Assembly: GCF_000499845.2 (NCBI RefSeq)
Contig: NC_023750.2
Coordinates: 9,259,845 to 9,323,844, forward strand
DNA: 64,000 nucleotides
Source of the DNA: Phaseolus vulgaris
Lineage: Eukaryota; Streptophyta; Magnoliopsida; Fabales; Fabaceae
Direction of reading: 5' to 3'
Each line of letters opens with the position of its first letter. Position 1 is the first letter of the stretch. The notes under the pieces were generated by a model. The model did no database searches, was not told the DNA's origin, and saw only the letters and a list, made by a program, of their open reading frames with translations. Positions 21,857 through 33,095 of the stretch are shown in pieces. Position numbers and translations under genes: made by a program.

Positions 21857-22289
21857 TGTTGGAGATCCCACATCGACTAGAGATAAGGACATTTCATAAT
21901 ATATAAATGGGTGCAGACCTCAACCTCATGAGCCGGTTTTATGGGGTTGAGTTAGGCTTAAAGTCCACTTTGTAACATGGTATCAGAGCCATTTCGAGCC
22001 TATCCTAGCGAGTATTTGTTGGGCCTATCGTGCCACCCGCTATCGAGCCGCTATCGGACCACCCAAAATATATAGTCCCACGCACGAGCTTCTATCTATC
22101 ACTCTCGGCGTGAGGGGGGTGTGTTGGAGATCCCACATCGACTAGAGATAAGGACATTTCATAATATATAAATGGGTGCAGACCTCAACCCTATGAGCCG
22201 GTTTTATGGGGTTGAGTTAGGCTTAAAGTCTGCACCCATTTATATATTATGAAATGTCCTTATCTCTAGTCGATGTGGGATCTCCAACA
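21857..22289 (+). mobile_element. TRIM with mirror-ended 3' terminus, TSD ATTCA
   Basis: The 5' LTR is 21857-21977 (121 bp, TGTTGG..GTAACA). The primer site TGGTATCAGAGC at 21978-21989 matches initiator-Met tRNA. An internal region of about 130 bp and the purine tract GAGGGGGGTG (22112-22121) follow. The 3' LTR (22122-22230) stops 12 bp short of its end. It is joined to 59 bp (22231-22289) that are the exact reverse complement of LTR bases 1-59. Both outer ends are therefore U3 ends, and ATTCA flanks the unit at 21852-21856 and 22290-22294. The junction shares GTC with both partners. Confidence 0.93.
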
Positions 22290-22294
22290 ATTCA

Positions 22295-23035
22295 TTCTCT
22301 CAAATTTTCACGTATCTCCTCCGGAAAGTGAGAAAATTAGTTTCAAGTAACTCATGATAGGTACTTTAGGTTTTGTTAGTTTGTCACAAGAAAACGCACA
22401 ATTAAAGTGAACCAAAAGTCTAAAAAAAAAAGTCGATGCTAACTAAGAATACTTCCCATTCCAAAAAATATACACAAAAAAGCATAAACACTAATAATTT
22501 AGCATCAACATTTTGTAGGACACGTAAAACGAAACTGAAAGGTACAAAAAACGATTAATGAATTAAGCCTCAGTGAAGAAATAAAATATGAAGACGAGTG
22601 AGCTAATTTACTCTTAGAATCTTAACAAAAGCAACTAATGAAGAGTTAATAAGCTCCGATGAAGAAAAGGTAAACCACGATGGAAGAGAAAACTGTGACT
22701 GTATATATAGAATAAATATCATAAAAGCCAAAACCAAGTTAGCATTAGAAATGGTAGAAAAAATGAAACCAAGAAGAAAAGTAGTTTAATAGTAGTAGTA
22801 AAATTGTAGGATAAGATTTTGCGAAATCCTTAAACAAGCATAATTATAAGACAGAAAAACAACTATCATGGATGTATTTAAAGAAAATTACACAGTTAAA
22901 ACAGTAGAAAAATAAATTCATATCAAATTAAGCCAATAATATATTCTGTTAATTTCAAAATAATGAATTACTGAACACATAAAAGAATATAAATAACTTC
23001 ATAGGATCAATTCAAAAATAAATATAAAACATATT
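22295..23035. other. AT-rich spacer, no gene
   Basis: No convincing frame, RNA gene or repeat boundary. It contains the second copy of GTTTCAAGTAACTCATGATAGGTA (about 22341). Confidence 0.5.
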
Positions 23036-23040
23036 CAAAA

Positions 23041-23576
23041 TGTATTGGTCGGTACCAGACGAGTTAGTCTCGGCCTCGATAACCGATCGTTCGAGTCAAA
23101 GAATATATCAAGGCATCCAATAGATGATAGTAATGACATTTACAATGGAACTTAATGATTCATAATTCGTATCCCAAAATATGCGGAAAATATCTCTGAT
23201 AGATCATCTAAATATTGATTAACTAAAAGATGTTACATATATTCCTATATACCAATGTACCTCCCAATTAATTAGGGACACGATGCATATCATTCAATAA
23301 CTAATATCCGACTCATCATGGCAAGAGTCCATAATCAATACTATAAATAAAACTCTTTGCAAAGGTATGAGGTACGTTTTTACCAATTACAAAAATACAC
23401 TTTTTACACCGAGTACTAACTTGATCATCAAAGTACCTTTTTCAGGTCACCCCCGACCGAACATCAGCATTAAAGGAAGGAGACTCGAAGGAAGGAATTA
23501 GAGGATCACCGACACTTCAGCAATTGTACATCCAATCTCAGGTACTATCTAGGTCCTCTTTTCCTATACAGGTACA
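23041..23576 (+). repeat. 5' LTR of Tat element A (536 bp)
   Basis: It starts TGTATTGGTCGG and ends CTATACAGGTACA. It matches 31800-32315, 33096-33611 and the fragment at 55355-55696. Confidence 0.9.
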
Positions 23577-23578
23577 AT

Positions 23579-23596
23579 TGGCGCCCACCGTGGGGT
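23579..23596 (+). promoter_or_regulatory. Primer-binding site TGGCGCCCACCGTGGGGT
   Basis: It lies 2 bp after the LTR. This form of site is typical of Tat-lineage gypsy elements. The second Tat element has a degraded copy (TGGCACCCATCGTGGTGC at about 33614). Confidence 0.85.
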
Positions 23597-23639
23597 CGAG
23601 GTAGTAGTCAATTTCAGCAACAAGAATAGACCAACAACA

Positions 23640-24785
23640 ATGTTGTCAACAAGGAACAACACTAACAACGATCAAATGGCGGATGAACAGATTGCACTAA
23701 TCCAAGCCCTTTAGGCACAAATGGAGGAGATACGACAAAAAGGCATTGAAGATCAGTTGTGAAATGAAGAGGAATGACATCAGAATGAGGAGAAAGTACT
23801 CCTTTTTAGGAGCAGAATAAAGAGTTAAAGCAACAACTTGATGGGTGTGAACGAGAAAAACAGTCTCGAACACAAACTCATCAAAGTTTCAAACACACCC
23901 CTCTGCCTAACGACGATGAAGACCCGAGAGGACATCCTTTTACGGATGAGATAATTGAAGCACAACTCCCCTCCAAGTGGAAGGGACTGACCATTAAACT
24001 CTATGATGGCTCAACCGACCCGGACGAGCACCTCAATGTCTTCAAGACACAGATGACCATTTACACAACCAACAAAGTAGTATGGTGTAAGGTTTTTCCC
24101 ACCTCTCTCCAAGAAGGGACACTCATCTGGTTCACCTAGCTCCCTCCTAATTTTGTGGGTAGCTTTAAAGTTTTGACGGCTAAGTTCACCACTCAGTATT
24201 CAACAAGCCGACCGCATCACACTTCATCCATGTCCCTCCTTAACATAAAGCAAGAAAAGAAGGAGTCTTTGTGGGCATTCATGGATAGATTCAGTAAGGT
24301 CTGCATGAGCATTAGAAACCTCATGCCAGAAATAGCCATGCATCACCTGATCTCGGCAATTTGACATGGTCAGTTCATCAAAAGTTTGATTAAGAGACCG
24401 GCCAAAAATCTTGATGAGTTGAGAAATCGTGCAACCAAGTTCATGCAGATAGAGGAACACACAAACTATCATAGAAGCATTCAGTCCATGAATGGAGATA
24501 AAGAGAAGAAGGGGAAGACAAAAAGAGTCGACCTATATCAAGTCAATCCGACTGCGTCAGAGAAAATTGGGGACCCTGGTTTCTTAGTTACACCCCATTG
24601 AATGCTCCAAGGGGTAAGGTTCTGGAAAAGGCACTATAAGCCGAATTATTCTTGGCTCTAAGGCAGTCACAGAGTTTGAGGAATGCTGACATGCCTAAAC
24701 ACTGTCAGTACCACCGCAATTATGACCATACGACCTAGGGTTGTCGGGAACTGAAGGACATGATAAAAGAACTCATTCAAGCAGG
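23640..24785 (+). pseudogene. Tat gag, element A, N-terminal and capsid part
   Basis: The ATG at 23640 opens MLSTRNNTNNDQMADEQ. Early stops appear near 23713 and 23759. The capsid (Retrotrans_gag type) is recognisable: LPSKWKGLTIKLYDGSTDPDEHL near 23970-24030, then after stops SFKVLTAKFTTQYSTSRPHH (24155-24215) and LLNIKQEKKESLWAFMDRFSKV. A nucleocapsid-like stretch, DMPKHCQYHRNYDHTT.GCRELKDMIKELIQAG, runs from about 24688 to the solo LTR insertion at 24786. The corresponding region of element C (33674-34770) has the same landmarks. At least six stops interrupt it. Confidence 0.82.
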
Positions 24786-25692
24786 TGATGTGAGTTGATT
24801 TTTAGATGTTTTCATTTAGGTGAAACTTTACTTTAAGATTGAGATTTTAGAAATTAGATGTAAAGACCTAAGGAAAATTCTCACTGGACACTAACTTAAC
24901 CAAGTGGTTAAGTAGGTGTGAAGGTGCATTTCCCAAAGGCAAAGATAAAAAGACAATGTATGGTGAGAATGTATGCAAATTGCGAAAATAAAGAAGAAAG
25001 TTAGGAAAAATCAATGGAAAGGAAACATGAAGGAAATGGAAGAAAAAACTTATGGAGATAGTGGTGGGTGGTCACGCCACTTGGTGGGTGAAAACCATCA
25101 AGATAAGAGTTAGGCCGCCACTTGAGAGTTTCATTCTCTTCAAGATAAAACCAAAAGGAAAAGGAGACAATACTCACTCAAGCTCTCACAATATTTGTGC
25201 AGAGTAACTTTTCTATTCAATTTCAACATGTAAAATACAATGGGTAGGCCTCCTATTTATAGGTGAAAGAGCCTTGGAAAACAAGCAAGAGGGGTAGGAT
25301 GGGAAAAGGGAAAAAATGGGCAGCCTTAGGGTTTGACTAAGTCAAACCCGCATCCTAGGCTTGTCCTTCTAGAGACTGGGTCAAATTGCCTTTCGTAAAG
25401 GGCTAGGAACAAGCTAAAATGATACCTCATCCCTTTTATGCTAAAGGCACATTATTCTAGTCTATCTTTGCTATTTTGACCCCTAAAGTGAGCCCAAAAT
25501 TATTTACAACATATTCTATCTCTTAAGAAGACCAAAAGGAAAAATAGTTGGTGCTTTGGTTTATGCCCATCTCCTCTGGTCGGGTCCATAAGATCCTTGG
25601 TGGGGTCTTGAATTGTTTGCTGAGATGACTGCTCGCCACATGCTTTGTCTTTTTCTTCTTTGGTCATCTTCATAGCTACTTGGTTTGTATCA
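24786..25692 (-). mobile_element. Solo LTR (gypsy-type, 907 bp) with TSD GCAGG
   Basis: On the plus strand it reads TGATGTGAGTTG..TTTGTATCA, flanked by GCAGG at 24781-24785 and 25693-25697. Across it the Tat gag resumes in register with element C (34720-34745). The minus strand has CCTATAAATAGGAGG near 25260 and an AAGTGGCGG..AGTGGCGTG pair like that in the LTRs of the mirror-ended element at 35153, so it is a minus-oriented relative. Confidence 0.92.
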
Positions 25693-25697
25693 GCAGG

Positions 25698-26548
25698 CCA
25701 CTTGCACAAATTTCTCAAGACCGACACTAACTCATTCCGATCTCCACAAAGGGAAAGGTACCCACCCAGGAATCGTAAGGAACAATACGATTAGCGAGGC
25801 CGAGAAAGCTAACGTCGTTTGGAGGATAACCGACGTCTAACCAAGAGAAGAAGGAGTGAGAGCCCAGTATGAAGGACTCGACCACGAAGCAGGAGTCCTA
25901 GGAGAAACGATCGGACGAGACGCGACCCCTGGGAGGTTATCAATACTATAGTTGGTCTGATCCCATTCGGAAGCCCCGACCGAGACCTCAAAAACACAGC
26001 AAAACAAGTGACTACAATCGCTGGAGGCGGTTGCTCTAATTATGGTAGAAAGAAGCACCTTCGGGTTGTCTAGTCGGTCCATTTTGTAACCACCAGAACC
26101 CGACCGAGGATGCCTCTGATCACGTTCACTAACGACAATTTTACCGCAATCGACCCAACTTAGGACGACCCCATGGTAATCACTGTGGAGATAGATAAGT
26201 TCGCCATTCCAAAGGTTTTGGTGGACCAGGGCAGCTCGGTTGATATTTTGTATTGGAAGACCTTCAAGAAAATGAGGATTCTGGAGTCAAAAATTCAGCC
26301 TTATGATGAACAGATTGTCGGATTTTCAAGAGAGTGGGTAAACACAAGGGGATTCATCGATCTATATACTATGTTTGGGGAGGAAGGATACCTTAGTAAA
26401 ACGACAAGGATCAGGTATTTACTGGTAAAAGCAAATAGCTTCTACTCCCCACCTAGCGATGAAGTTTCCATCAGTAGCCGATGATATTGTAATAGTCTAT
26501 GTCGATCAAAAGACAACCCGCGAATGTTACGTCACCAATTTTAAAGTC
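25698..26548 (+). pseudogene. Tat gag C-terminus and aspartic protease, element A
   Basis: After the solo LTR the gag linker continues (SSTKGKGTHPGIVRNN-like) with many frame breaks. Protease is the frame 26173-26484: MVITVEIDKFAIPKVLVDQGSSVDILYWKTF, where the catalytic DSG-type loop reads DQG. Further conserved parts are VGFSREWVNTRGFIDLYTMFG and RIRYLLVKANSFY. The segment after the stop (26485-26548) still aligns with element C at 40160-40240. It then breaks off at 26548 into an LTR fragment instead of entering RT. Confidence 0.8.
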
Positions 26549-26936
26549 AAATACAAGCCCAAAACCCTATGCTACTAGGCCCAAATATTTGGTCCAATTA
26601 TTTTATGCTACTAGGCCCAATACATGGCCCATGAAATCCTAAAAAACTTTATACAATTTATTTAAGCTTAAGCTTGGCCTAAAAATAATGTTGACTAGTC
26701 AACAAAAACTCAATTTTCCTGTGTTCTTATGGTCAAAGCTGTAGTTTATGTTTTGATGACTTGGAGGTCTTCTTGGATATGTTTGTACCTTCCTTCACCC
26801 TAGAGTTTTCCTCTTGATTGGGCCTACAAAAAAAAATGCCCAATTAGACCCATATGTGCAAATAAATCCATAAACAACCTCTAGGTCTTCTTCCTCATTA
26901 TTATGTGCTTGGGTGTAGCTGGGGGCTCTGCCATCA
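26549..26936 (-). repeat. Truncated solo LTR marking an RT deletion
   Basis: It matches 9433-9825 of the solo LTR at 8854 and ends with the intact CTGCCATCA at 26936. The left part of the LTR is missing. To its left is Tat protease and to its right the RNase H-integrase junction (compare element C at 42391 onward), so about 2.1 kb of RT and RNase H present in element C (40240-42390) is gone. Best explained by a solo LTR followed by a deletion through its left half. Confidence 0.85.
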
Positions 26937-27850
26937 CTGCTCGATTTCTTCTTATCGACCAGGATCTCTACTGCCAAGGATACACTCGACCACTCTTAAA
27001 ATGTATCACCTCTGACCAAGCCGACTATGTCATGCAGGAAATACACTAGGGAGTATGTGATACGCAATCAGGAGCAAGAACAATGACTGCTAAAGTATTA
27101 CGGGCAAGTTATTATTGGTCGACCGTCCATGGTGACTATACAGATTTTGTGCGAAAATGCATTAAGTGTCAAGAATATGATAGCTCTACTCTTCAAAGGC
27201 CTGAGAATCTTCACTATATTCTCTCTCCATGGCCATTTGTGAAATGGGGAATGGACATCATCAGACTTCATCTATTGATGGGAATAGACTATTTTATCAA
27301 GTGGATAAAGGTCGAACCCCTGGCGGCCATCACAACACAGAATGTCCAAAACTTTGTTTGGAAAAGCATTGTATGTTGTTTTGGAATACCACATGCCATC
27401 ATCACTAACAATGGTAGAGAATTTACCAACCAGGACTGGTTGAGTTTTACGAAAAGCTTGATATCAAACATATCACAAGTTCAGTGGAGCACCTGCAAAC
27501 CCACTTGGTCAAGTCTTGTGGGCTTACCGGTGTTCACCACAATCAACTACGCAGGAAACCCCATACAGCCTGACTTATGAGACGGAAGCCATAATCCCAG
27601 TTAAAGTCAGAGAGCCCTTTGCACGACGACAAATTCTGGATCTGAATGTTAACAAGGAAAGTTTGTTGGTCGGACTTGACCTGATCAATGAATTTAGGGA
27701 CAAAATTAGAATAAGAGAAAAAACATGCAAGGTTCGGGCGGCAAGAAGGTATAATTCGAAGGTGAAACCAAGGAGCTTCCAAAAGGGAGATTTGGTATAG
27801 GTGATGCGTAGTGATGCTCAAAATAATGAAAACAAATTCTAAAGTAATTG
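26937..27850 (+). pseudogene. Tat integrase, element A
   Basis: It starts at the RNase H-integrase border (FLLIDQDLY-like) and runs through a zinc-binding region ending CIKCQEYDSS (27155-27187). The catalytic core has GMDIIRLHLLMGIDYFIKWIKVEPLAAITTQNV (27249-27345) and IITNNGREF, where the second catalytic Asp is Asn. The C-terminal part (27516-27800) reads TPYSLTYETEAIIPVKVREP and ends KPRSFQKGDLV, the start of the GPY/F-type region. The changed Asp, a frame break near 27500 and a stop at 27800 disable it. Confidence 0.83.
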
Positions 27851-28360
27851 GGAAGGACCTTTACGTATTTCAGACACAGCGTTCGGTGAAGTATATTATC
27901 TAGAATTCCTCTGCACTTATGAAGAATGTTTTCTTGACCAATACGATTTCACAAACTATCGCCGAACGCGATCAGAATACACTAAGAACTGCACCTGAAC
28001 TTGTCGACCAAGATAATTTATCTTTAACGCGATTAGAACGAATATCTATCACGATCACAATAAAATCGAAGTCCTCACTTCGGATTTGGCCAGGTTATTA
28101 AATAAATTCTCATCGTTAGAAGTTATATGGCATCGATCAATTTTCAAACCTAGTTGGTCAAGTCTAGCATTCATCATGCAATTGGATTGGCATTAACCTT
28201 AACGATAAGCTAAAACTATTTGGATTATAATAATTCAAGTTATTTTACTCTTGAGTCTTGGCTTAACGAGAGGTGTTTACAACAATAAGTTGTTTCAGAA
28301 AAAATAAAGGCTCGGTTAGCCACTACTAATGATTTTAAAGCATTGATAGCTTTTGTTATA
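27851..28360 (+). other. Tat A post-integrase region, no gene
   Basis: The integrase C-terminal tail is recognisable to about 27930 (compare 43415-43490). AT-rich 3' untranslated sequence follows up to the next insertion. Confidence 0.5.
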
Positions 28361-29532
28361 TGATCCTGCCGACAACTCGAACGTGGAGGAATCGCTTTGT
28401 AGCACTCTCTGTCCCGTCTACGCGACTGTGTTTTCTGCAAAGTCACCCTCAGAACCTTCTCTTGGATCTCCAAACGCGACCTGCAAAACACACAGACGGC
28501 GCCTCTAGCGGCCGTTTGCACTCCGACGATCAAGTTAGACCACAGAACCACCAAATGAGAAAAACTAGTAGTGTGTGTGAAAAAACTCTTGCTCTCTCTC
28601 CTTCTTCTTTTTTCCCCCTTCAATCTCTCCCTGATTCTATTTTATGTCTCTCTCTGTTTCTGGGCCTAACAAAATTCTGTTATGCTTTTCTGGCATGTGT
28701 CAGAACCCTGTTATGCTTTTCTGAGACAATGTACCTCCAGAATCAGTAGAGTGTGGGTGTCTGTGCGTGTCCGCGCGTCTCTGCGCTTGGCTGCGCTTGT
28801 CTGTACCTTTAGCGGTACGGAGTGCACCTTTGTCTGGACCGCGCCCTTCTCAGATGATGACACGTGGAGGCATGCGACTCACATCTGACCCTACACGTGT
28901 CACTACTTGAAGGGCTCTAGCGCTTCTCTTTGTGTACTAAGTTACTCCCTTGCGGAGTAACTTAGCATATTTCTTCCATCTGGGCAAATCGCATGCTCTC
29001 AGGAGAACGCCAGGTGTGGCTGGTCTAGGCACACTCACCAAGCGTTGCTCTCTGCGTAGACGACTTACCCTTCACGCACGTAATGGGTTGAGGGAGTCAC
29101 CAATCACTGATCGGTTTACTAGCTCCCTCAGGCCACTCTCGTGCGTGATTCCCTGAGATGTGCTCATGCGAGGTCCATGTGTAACGCTCTCGCTGGGAAC
29201 CTCAGTCCCAGCTTAACTGCGTGTAACACAAGACCCCGATGACTGATCAGTGCTCTATTGCTTCTCGCGTTCTGCCCCCAGGCGTTCGTATGGGAACTGG
29301 TCTGTTGGTGGCCACTTGGTTACTGACCACCGATCACCGTTCTGGGTGATCTGTCCCCTGACCTCTCTGCCGCCTGATCTGTCTGTGGTCACTTGGTTAC
29401 GGACCCCCCGATCACCGCTCTGGGCGATCGTCTCCCTGATCTCTCTGTCACCTGGTCCACGTGTCACCCTGCGAGTGGTCCACGTGGTCCTCTGCTGCTG
29501 ACGTCATCGACTACCGATGACCGATCGGATCA
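28361..29532 (-). mobile_element. Solo LTR (GC-rich, 1172 bp) with TSD TTATA
   Basis: On the plus strand it starts TGATCCTGCCGAC and ends GATCGGATCA, flanked by TTATA at 28356-28360 and 29533-29537. On the minus strand it carries TTGATCGTCGGAGTGCAAACG and GGCGCCGTCTGTGTGTTTTGCAGG (about 28535-28480), the same signature as the LTR-like pieces at 6410 and 15280/20565. It lies in the 3' untranslated region of Tat A. Short GC-rich frames inside it, for example 29250-29501, are not genes. Confidence 0.9.
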
Positions 29533-29712
29533 TTATAAGTTTTTGAAGATAGATTATAAAACAGCTCGATCAGACATCATTACGAAGATATGCGCAATTG
29601 AGATTTAAAGATTTTATCGGCAAACGAAAAAATAATATAGTGTTTAAAGTAAAAGTGCAGAAAGTAAATTTTTCAGCACCCACATCCCGAGCTCAGGATA
29701 TTCCAAATATAT

Positions 29713-31403
29713 TTATAAAGGTCTTGTAACTTCTGCCACGGAGACTTCGCCTTCCATATGATCATCACCTAGGTTATTACCTTGGCCTTCAGCATTCTCT
29801 GCTTCATCTTCTTCACCCTCGTCGACTAACAGTAATTAGCCATCTACGACATCCTTGTTCATGACATATCGATCGTCTTCCAGAGGAGTTCCATGAAAAA
29901 AGGCCGCGTGAGGAAGGCCTTGATAGAAGTAGTTCTTGCTTATACGCAAGATAAAAGATTGACATTTTTCCAACTCGTTGGATAATGCCTTCTCCTTCTC
30001 CGCGACATCGTTTTGGTGTTGAGCAAGCATAGTCTTCCCCATCTCAGCCTCGGCCTTCCACATAGCTGCCTCCCTTTTCGCCTCGTCGGCCTCCTTGGTG
30101 ACTTGGCACATTTTTTCATCCAACTCCCCCATGACATCAAGGGTAGTCTTGAGGGAATTAGACAATTCGTTAGGGTCCGCCTTTAGTTTCGCCACCAAAG
30201 TGGCCGAGTTCCTATCTAATTCTTCCCCAAGTGTCTGGTCAATAACCATGCCACGACTATGAAGCTCAGTCGGCTTTGTCACTAAGTCCTGCATTGGGAC
30301 AGTCGCCAAGATGCTTTCTTCTTCTAGAGTCAAAGCAATTTGAACACCTTGGACCAGCTACAGATATAGACCAACATACTTGGGTGACGAGAAGGTGACC
30401 CTGCCTCTGACCTTTGTTGTGTAGGTTCATCGGCGGCACGGTTGTTTTCGGCGGCACAACGTCAACCCATCAAAGCTACTTAATTTTTTGGTGGTCGCTT
30501 GCCTCCTCAACTGTTTCAAGTAGTGTGCCGACTATGGGTCCACACGAGAAATGATGGCTACAAAACTCAAACAAATTAAACACCTCGTCAACATAATGAG
30601 TACAACCAGGTACATAAAAAGTCTACATACCAGTAAAATTCGTCCACCTCTTGGACGATGCATACAACACTACCAACTCCCGAGTAGGTAACTTATTTTG
30701 GAGCTGGTCAGGAACATAAAAATTTCTTTCGCGTCATAAAAATAGGGTCTGCCGTCTATCTCTACAAAAAATTTGAAATACTTTTCTTTGAAATTTTTAT
30801 ATGACGAGGTGTAGGGCGCAAATTGAATACTCCCTGGTCAACTTGACAAAGACAGCCAACTCACTAGAGTAATCAAACGAGAGTTATAATAGAATAAAAA
30901 AAAATTGAGGAGTGGGCAGTAGCTTGAAAATATCACAAAATCCTAAAAGCTTGAAGGGTTGCCCACGAGTTGATATGCAACTGGGTCGGTTCCTTATTTA
31001 GGATCCGAAGGACTCCCATGGTAAATTCATCGAGGGGAAGTGTAACATGTAAGTCGGTAAAAAATGTGTTACAGACAAAAGAGAAGTCTTGGGGTGCGCT
31101 ATCCAAACCGTGGCACACTCGGTCGGTGTAGCCGCAAATATCGACAACCACCGCGTCTAAGGGCGAATCAGGTTTCAAGAAGGATACTTTGGATAAAAAC
31201 TTATCCAAATCATTCGGACCTCTAAAGTAAGTAGGGATATCCAAGACGCGTGGATCAACCCACTTGTAGCTCGGACCGTCTGACATAGGACCGATCCTGT
31301 CGTCCGAGTTACTCACGTCTCTTGCACCACCAAATATTGTGCGAGTCAGCGCAGAAGGCTGAATATTTAATATACTATCGAAAAAATTGGTAGAGGAAGC
31401 CAT
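29713..31403 (-). pseudogene. Antisense ORF of Tat element A (coiled-coil protein)
   Basis: This is an ORF on the strand opposite to gag-pol, between pol and the 3' LTR, known in Tat-lineage elements but without an established function. The ATG at 31403 opens MASSTNFFDSILNIQPSAL. The N-terminal domain continues (YKWVDPRVLDIPTYF) to a stop near 30933. A middle part (30880-30460) is broken. The C-terminal part (30333-29836) has a Lys/Glu-rich coiled coil (DEKMCQVTKEADEAKREAAMWKAEAEMGK) and a conserved ILRISKNYFYQGLPHA. An acidic tail extends past a stop at 29836 to the stop at 29713. Element C retains the coiled-coil and tail parts. Confidence 0.75.
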
Positions 31404-31799
31404 TACTAACCTTGGTGCAAGGAAAGCAAAAGAAAGATGGTAGACTCATCACTTGGAGCAAGCTAAGCGGTGATGAAGACATAAACCTTGCCTCGTTCAA
31501 ATGAGGCTCTATTTATAGAAAACCAAAGAGGAAAGAGATTATCATGTGAATCGCTCGACATCGTTGGATCAGCACTCATCCAATGGCTCGTATCACTCGA
31601 CATGTGAAACGACACAAAATTTCAACCATTAGATCTCTCCAATTGAACAGTACCCACCAAATGACAACTTTTTTTAAAAAAGCAAACGTCACATCTCTGC
31701 TAAGCATTTAATGCATTCAACAGTAACATCTCGCCTCGGGAACTCCAATGGTCATTTCCTGACTCTTCAGAAATGAATTTCTTTGAACCTGGGGGCTAG

Positions 31800-32315
31800 T
31801 GTACCGATACCGAATGAGCCAGTCTTAGCCTCGGTGACTGACCGCCCGAGTCAAAGAATACATCAAGGCACGCAATACATGATATTAACGACAGTTACAG
31901 CGAAACTTAATGATTCATAATTCGTATCCCAAAATATGCAGAAAATATCTCTCACAAATCAGCTAAATATTGATTAACTAAAAGATGTTACAGATATTCC
32001 TATATACCATTGTATCTCCCTATTAATTAGGGACATGATGCATATCAGTCAATAACTGATATCCGACCATCATGACAAGGACCCATAACCAATACTATAA
32101 ATAAAATCATTTGTGGAGGTATGAGGTACGTTTTTACCAATTACAAAATACACTTTTTACACAAAGTACTAACTTGATCTTCGTAGTACCTTTTTCAGGT
32201 CACCCCTGACCGAGCATCAACATTAAAGGAAGGAGACTCAAAGGAAAGAATAAGAGGATCATCGACATGTCAGCATTTGTATAACCAATCTCATCTCTTT
32301 GCCTATACAGGTACA
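31800..32315 (+). repeat. 3' LTR of Tat element A (516 bp)
   Basis: It starts TGTACCGATACC and ends CTATACAGGTACA, just after the purine-rich CTGGGGGCTAG. Confidence 0.9.
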
Positions 32316-32320
32316 TAAAA

Positions 32321-33095
32321 TATTTATAACCTATAATAAGAAAGAAAAGAATACTAAGAAAGTTTCTCAAAAATCTTTAAAAAATATTTACTAAAACTCT
32401 TAAATTTTCAAAACAAAAAATTTAAAAATAGGTTGAGGTGTTAATTCAGCCTTAAAAGAAAATGAATAAAGAATTAAGCTCTTTAAAAATATTAAAAATA
32501 AATAATATTCAAGACGAACAAGTAAATAAAATAACTAATGGAAGAAGTAAGGGAAAAAAACACATAGTTCCCTACAATTATTTTCTTCTTTTCTTATGAG
32601 CATCTTTGTTGTATGTCTTTTGGAAATTCTCTTTTATCAGAATTTTTATCTTCATAATTCTTTAAAGAAATATTTATCTGGAGTGGGTGTGCGAAGTTGT
32701 CTTCCTTAACTTATCCAATTACTATTAATATTAATAATGTCAGGTAATTTCTAATTATTATTAATATTAATAATGTCAAGTAATTTTGGGAGAAAGGGAG
32801 TTTCCAATACTATTTCTTCTGTTATGTGTTTGGTTAATATAAAATTATTTTTATAACAGTTTTCCATATTACATATACTTGTATCAGTTAATTTATATTG
32901 AATTTTTAAATTAAAATTATTTGCAGTAAATAGTTTCTAAAAAGTTCTCTCATAATATTCCAAATTAAACTTTCTCTTTATAATTTAGATATGTCACTCA
33001 GTCTATTAAAGGTATGAATTTTTTATATAAAAAAACTTTCCTATTCTTAATACTATATTTACGTGCCATTTTTATTGTAAGTGTTTAATATATAT
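32321..33095. other. AT-rich spacer between the two Tat elements, no gene
   Basis: No frame or RNA gene seen. A tandem duplication of about 38 bp, ATTATTAATATTAATAATGTC(A)GGTAATTT, occupies about 32719-32790. Confidence 0.55.

Larger units (their letters stand above)
23041..32315 (+). mobile_element. Tat/Ogre-type Ty3/gypsy element A, with three LTR insertions or remnants
   Basis: Order: 5' LTR (23041-23576), primer site, gag, protease, integrase, 3' untranslated region, an antisense ORF block (31403-29713) and the 3' LTR (31800-32315), preceded by a purine-rich CTGGGGGCTAG. Flanks are CAAAA at 23036-23040 and TAAAA at 32316-32320, a probable target duplication with one change. The RT-RNase H part is missing where a truncated LTR sits (26549-26936). 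The antisense ORF between pol and the 3' LTR is a known feature of Tat-lineage elements. All frames are broken. Confidence 0.87.

Noticed and set aside
21978..21989. tRNA-like TGGTATCAGAGC
   Set aside because: Only the primer-binding complement of initiator-Met tRNA, not a tRNA gene.
29250..29501. GC-rich open frames suggesting a small gene
   Set aside because: They lie inside the solo LTR 28361-29532 bounded by TG/CA and TTATA duplications; composition alone keeps the frames open.
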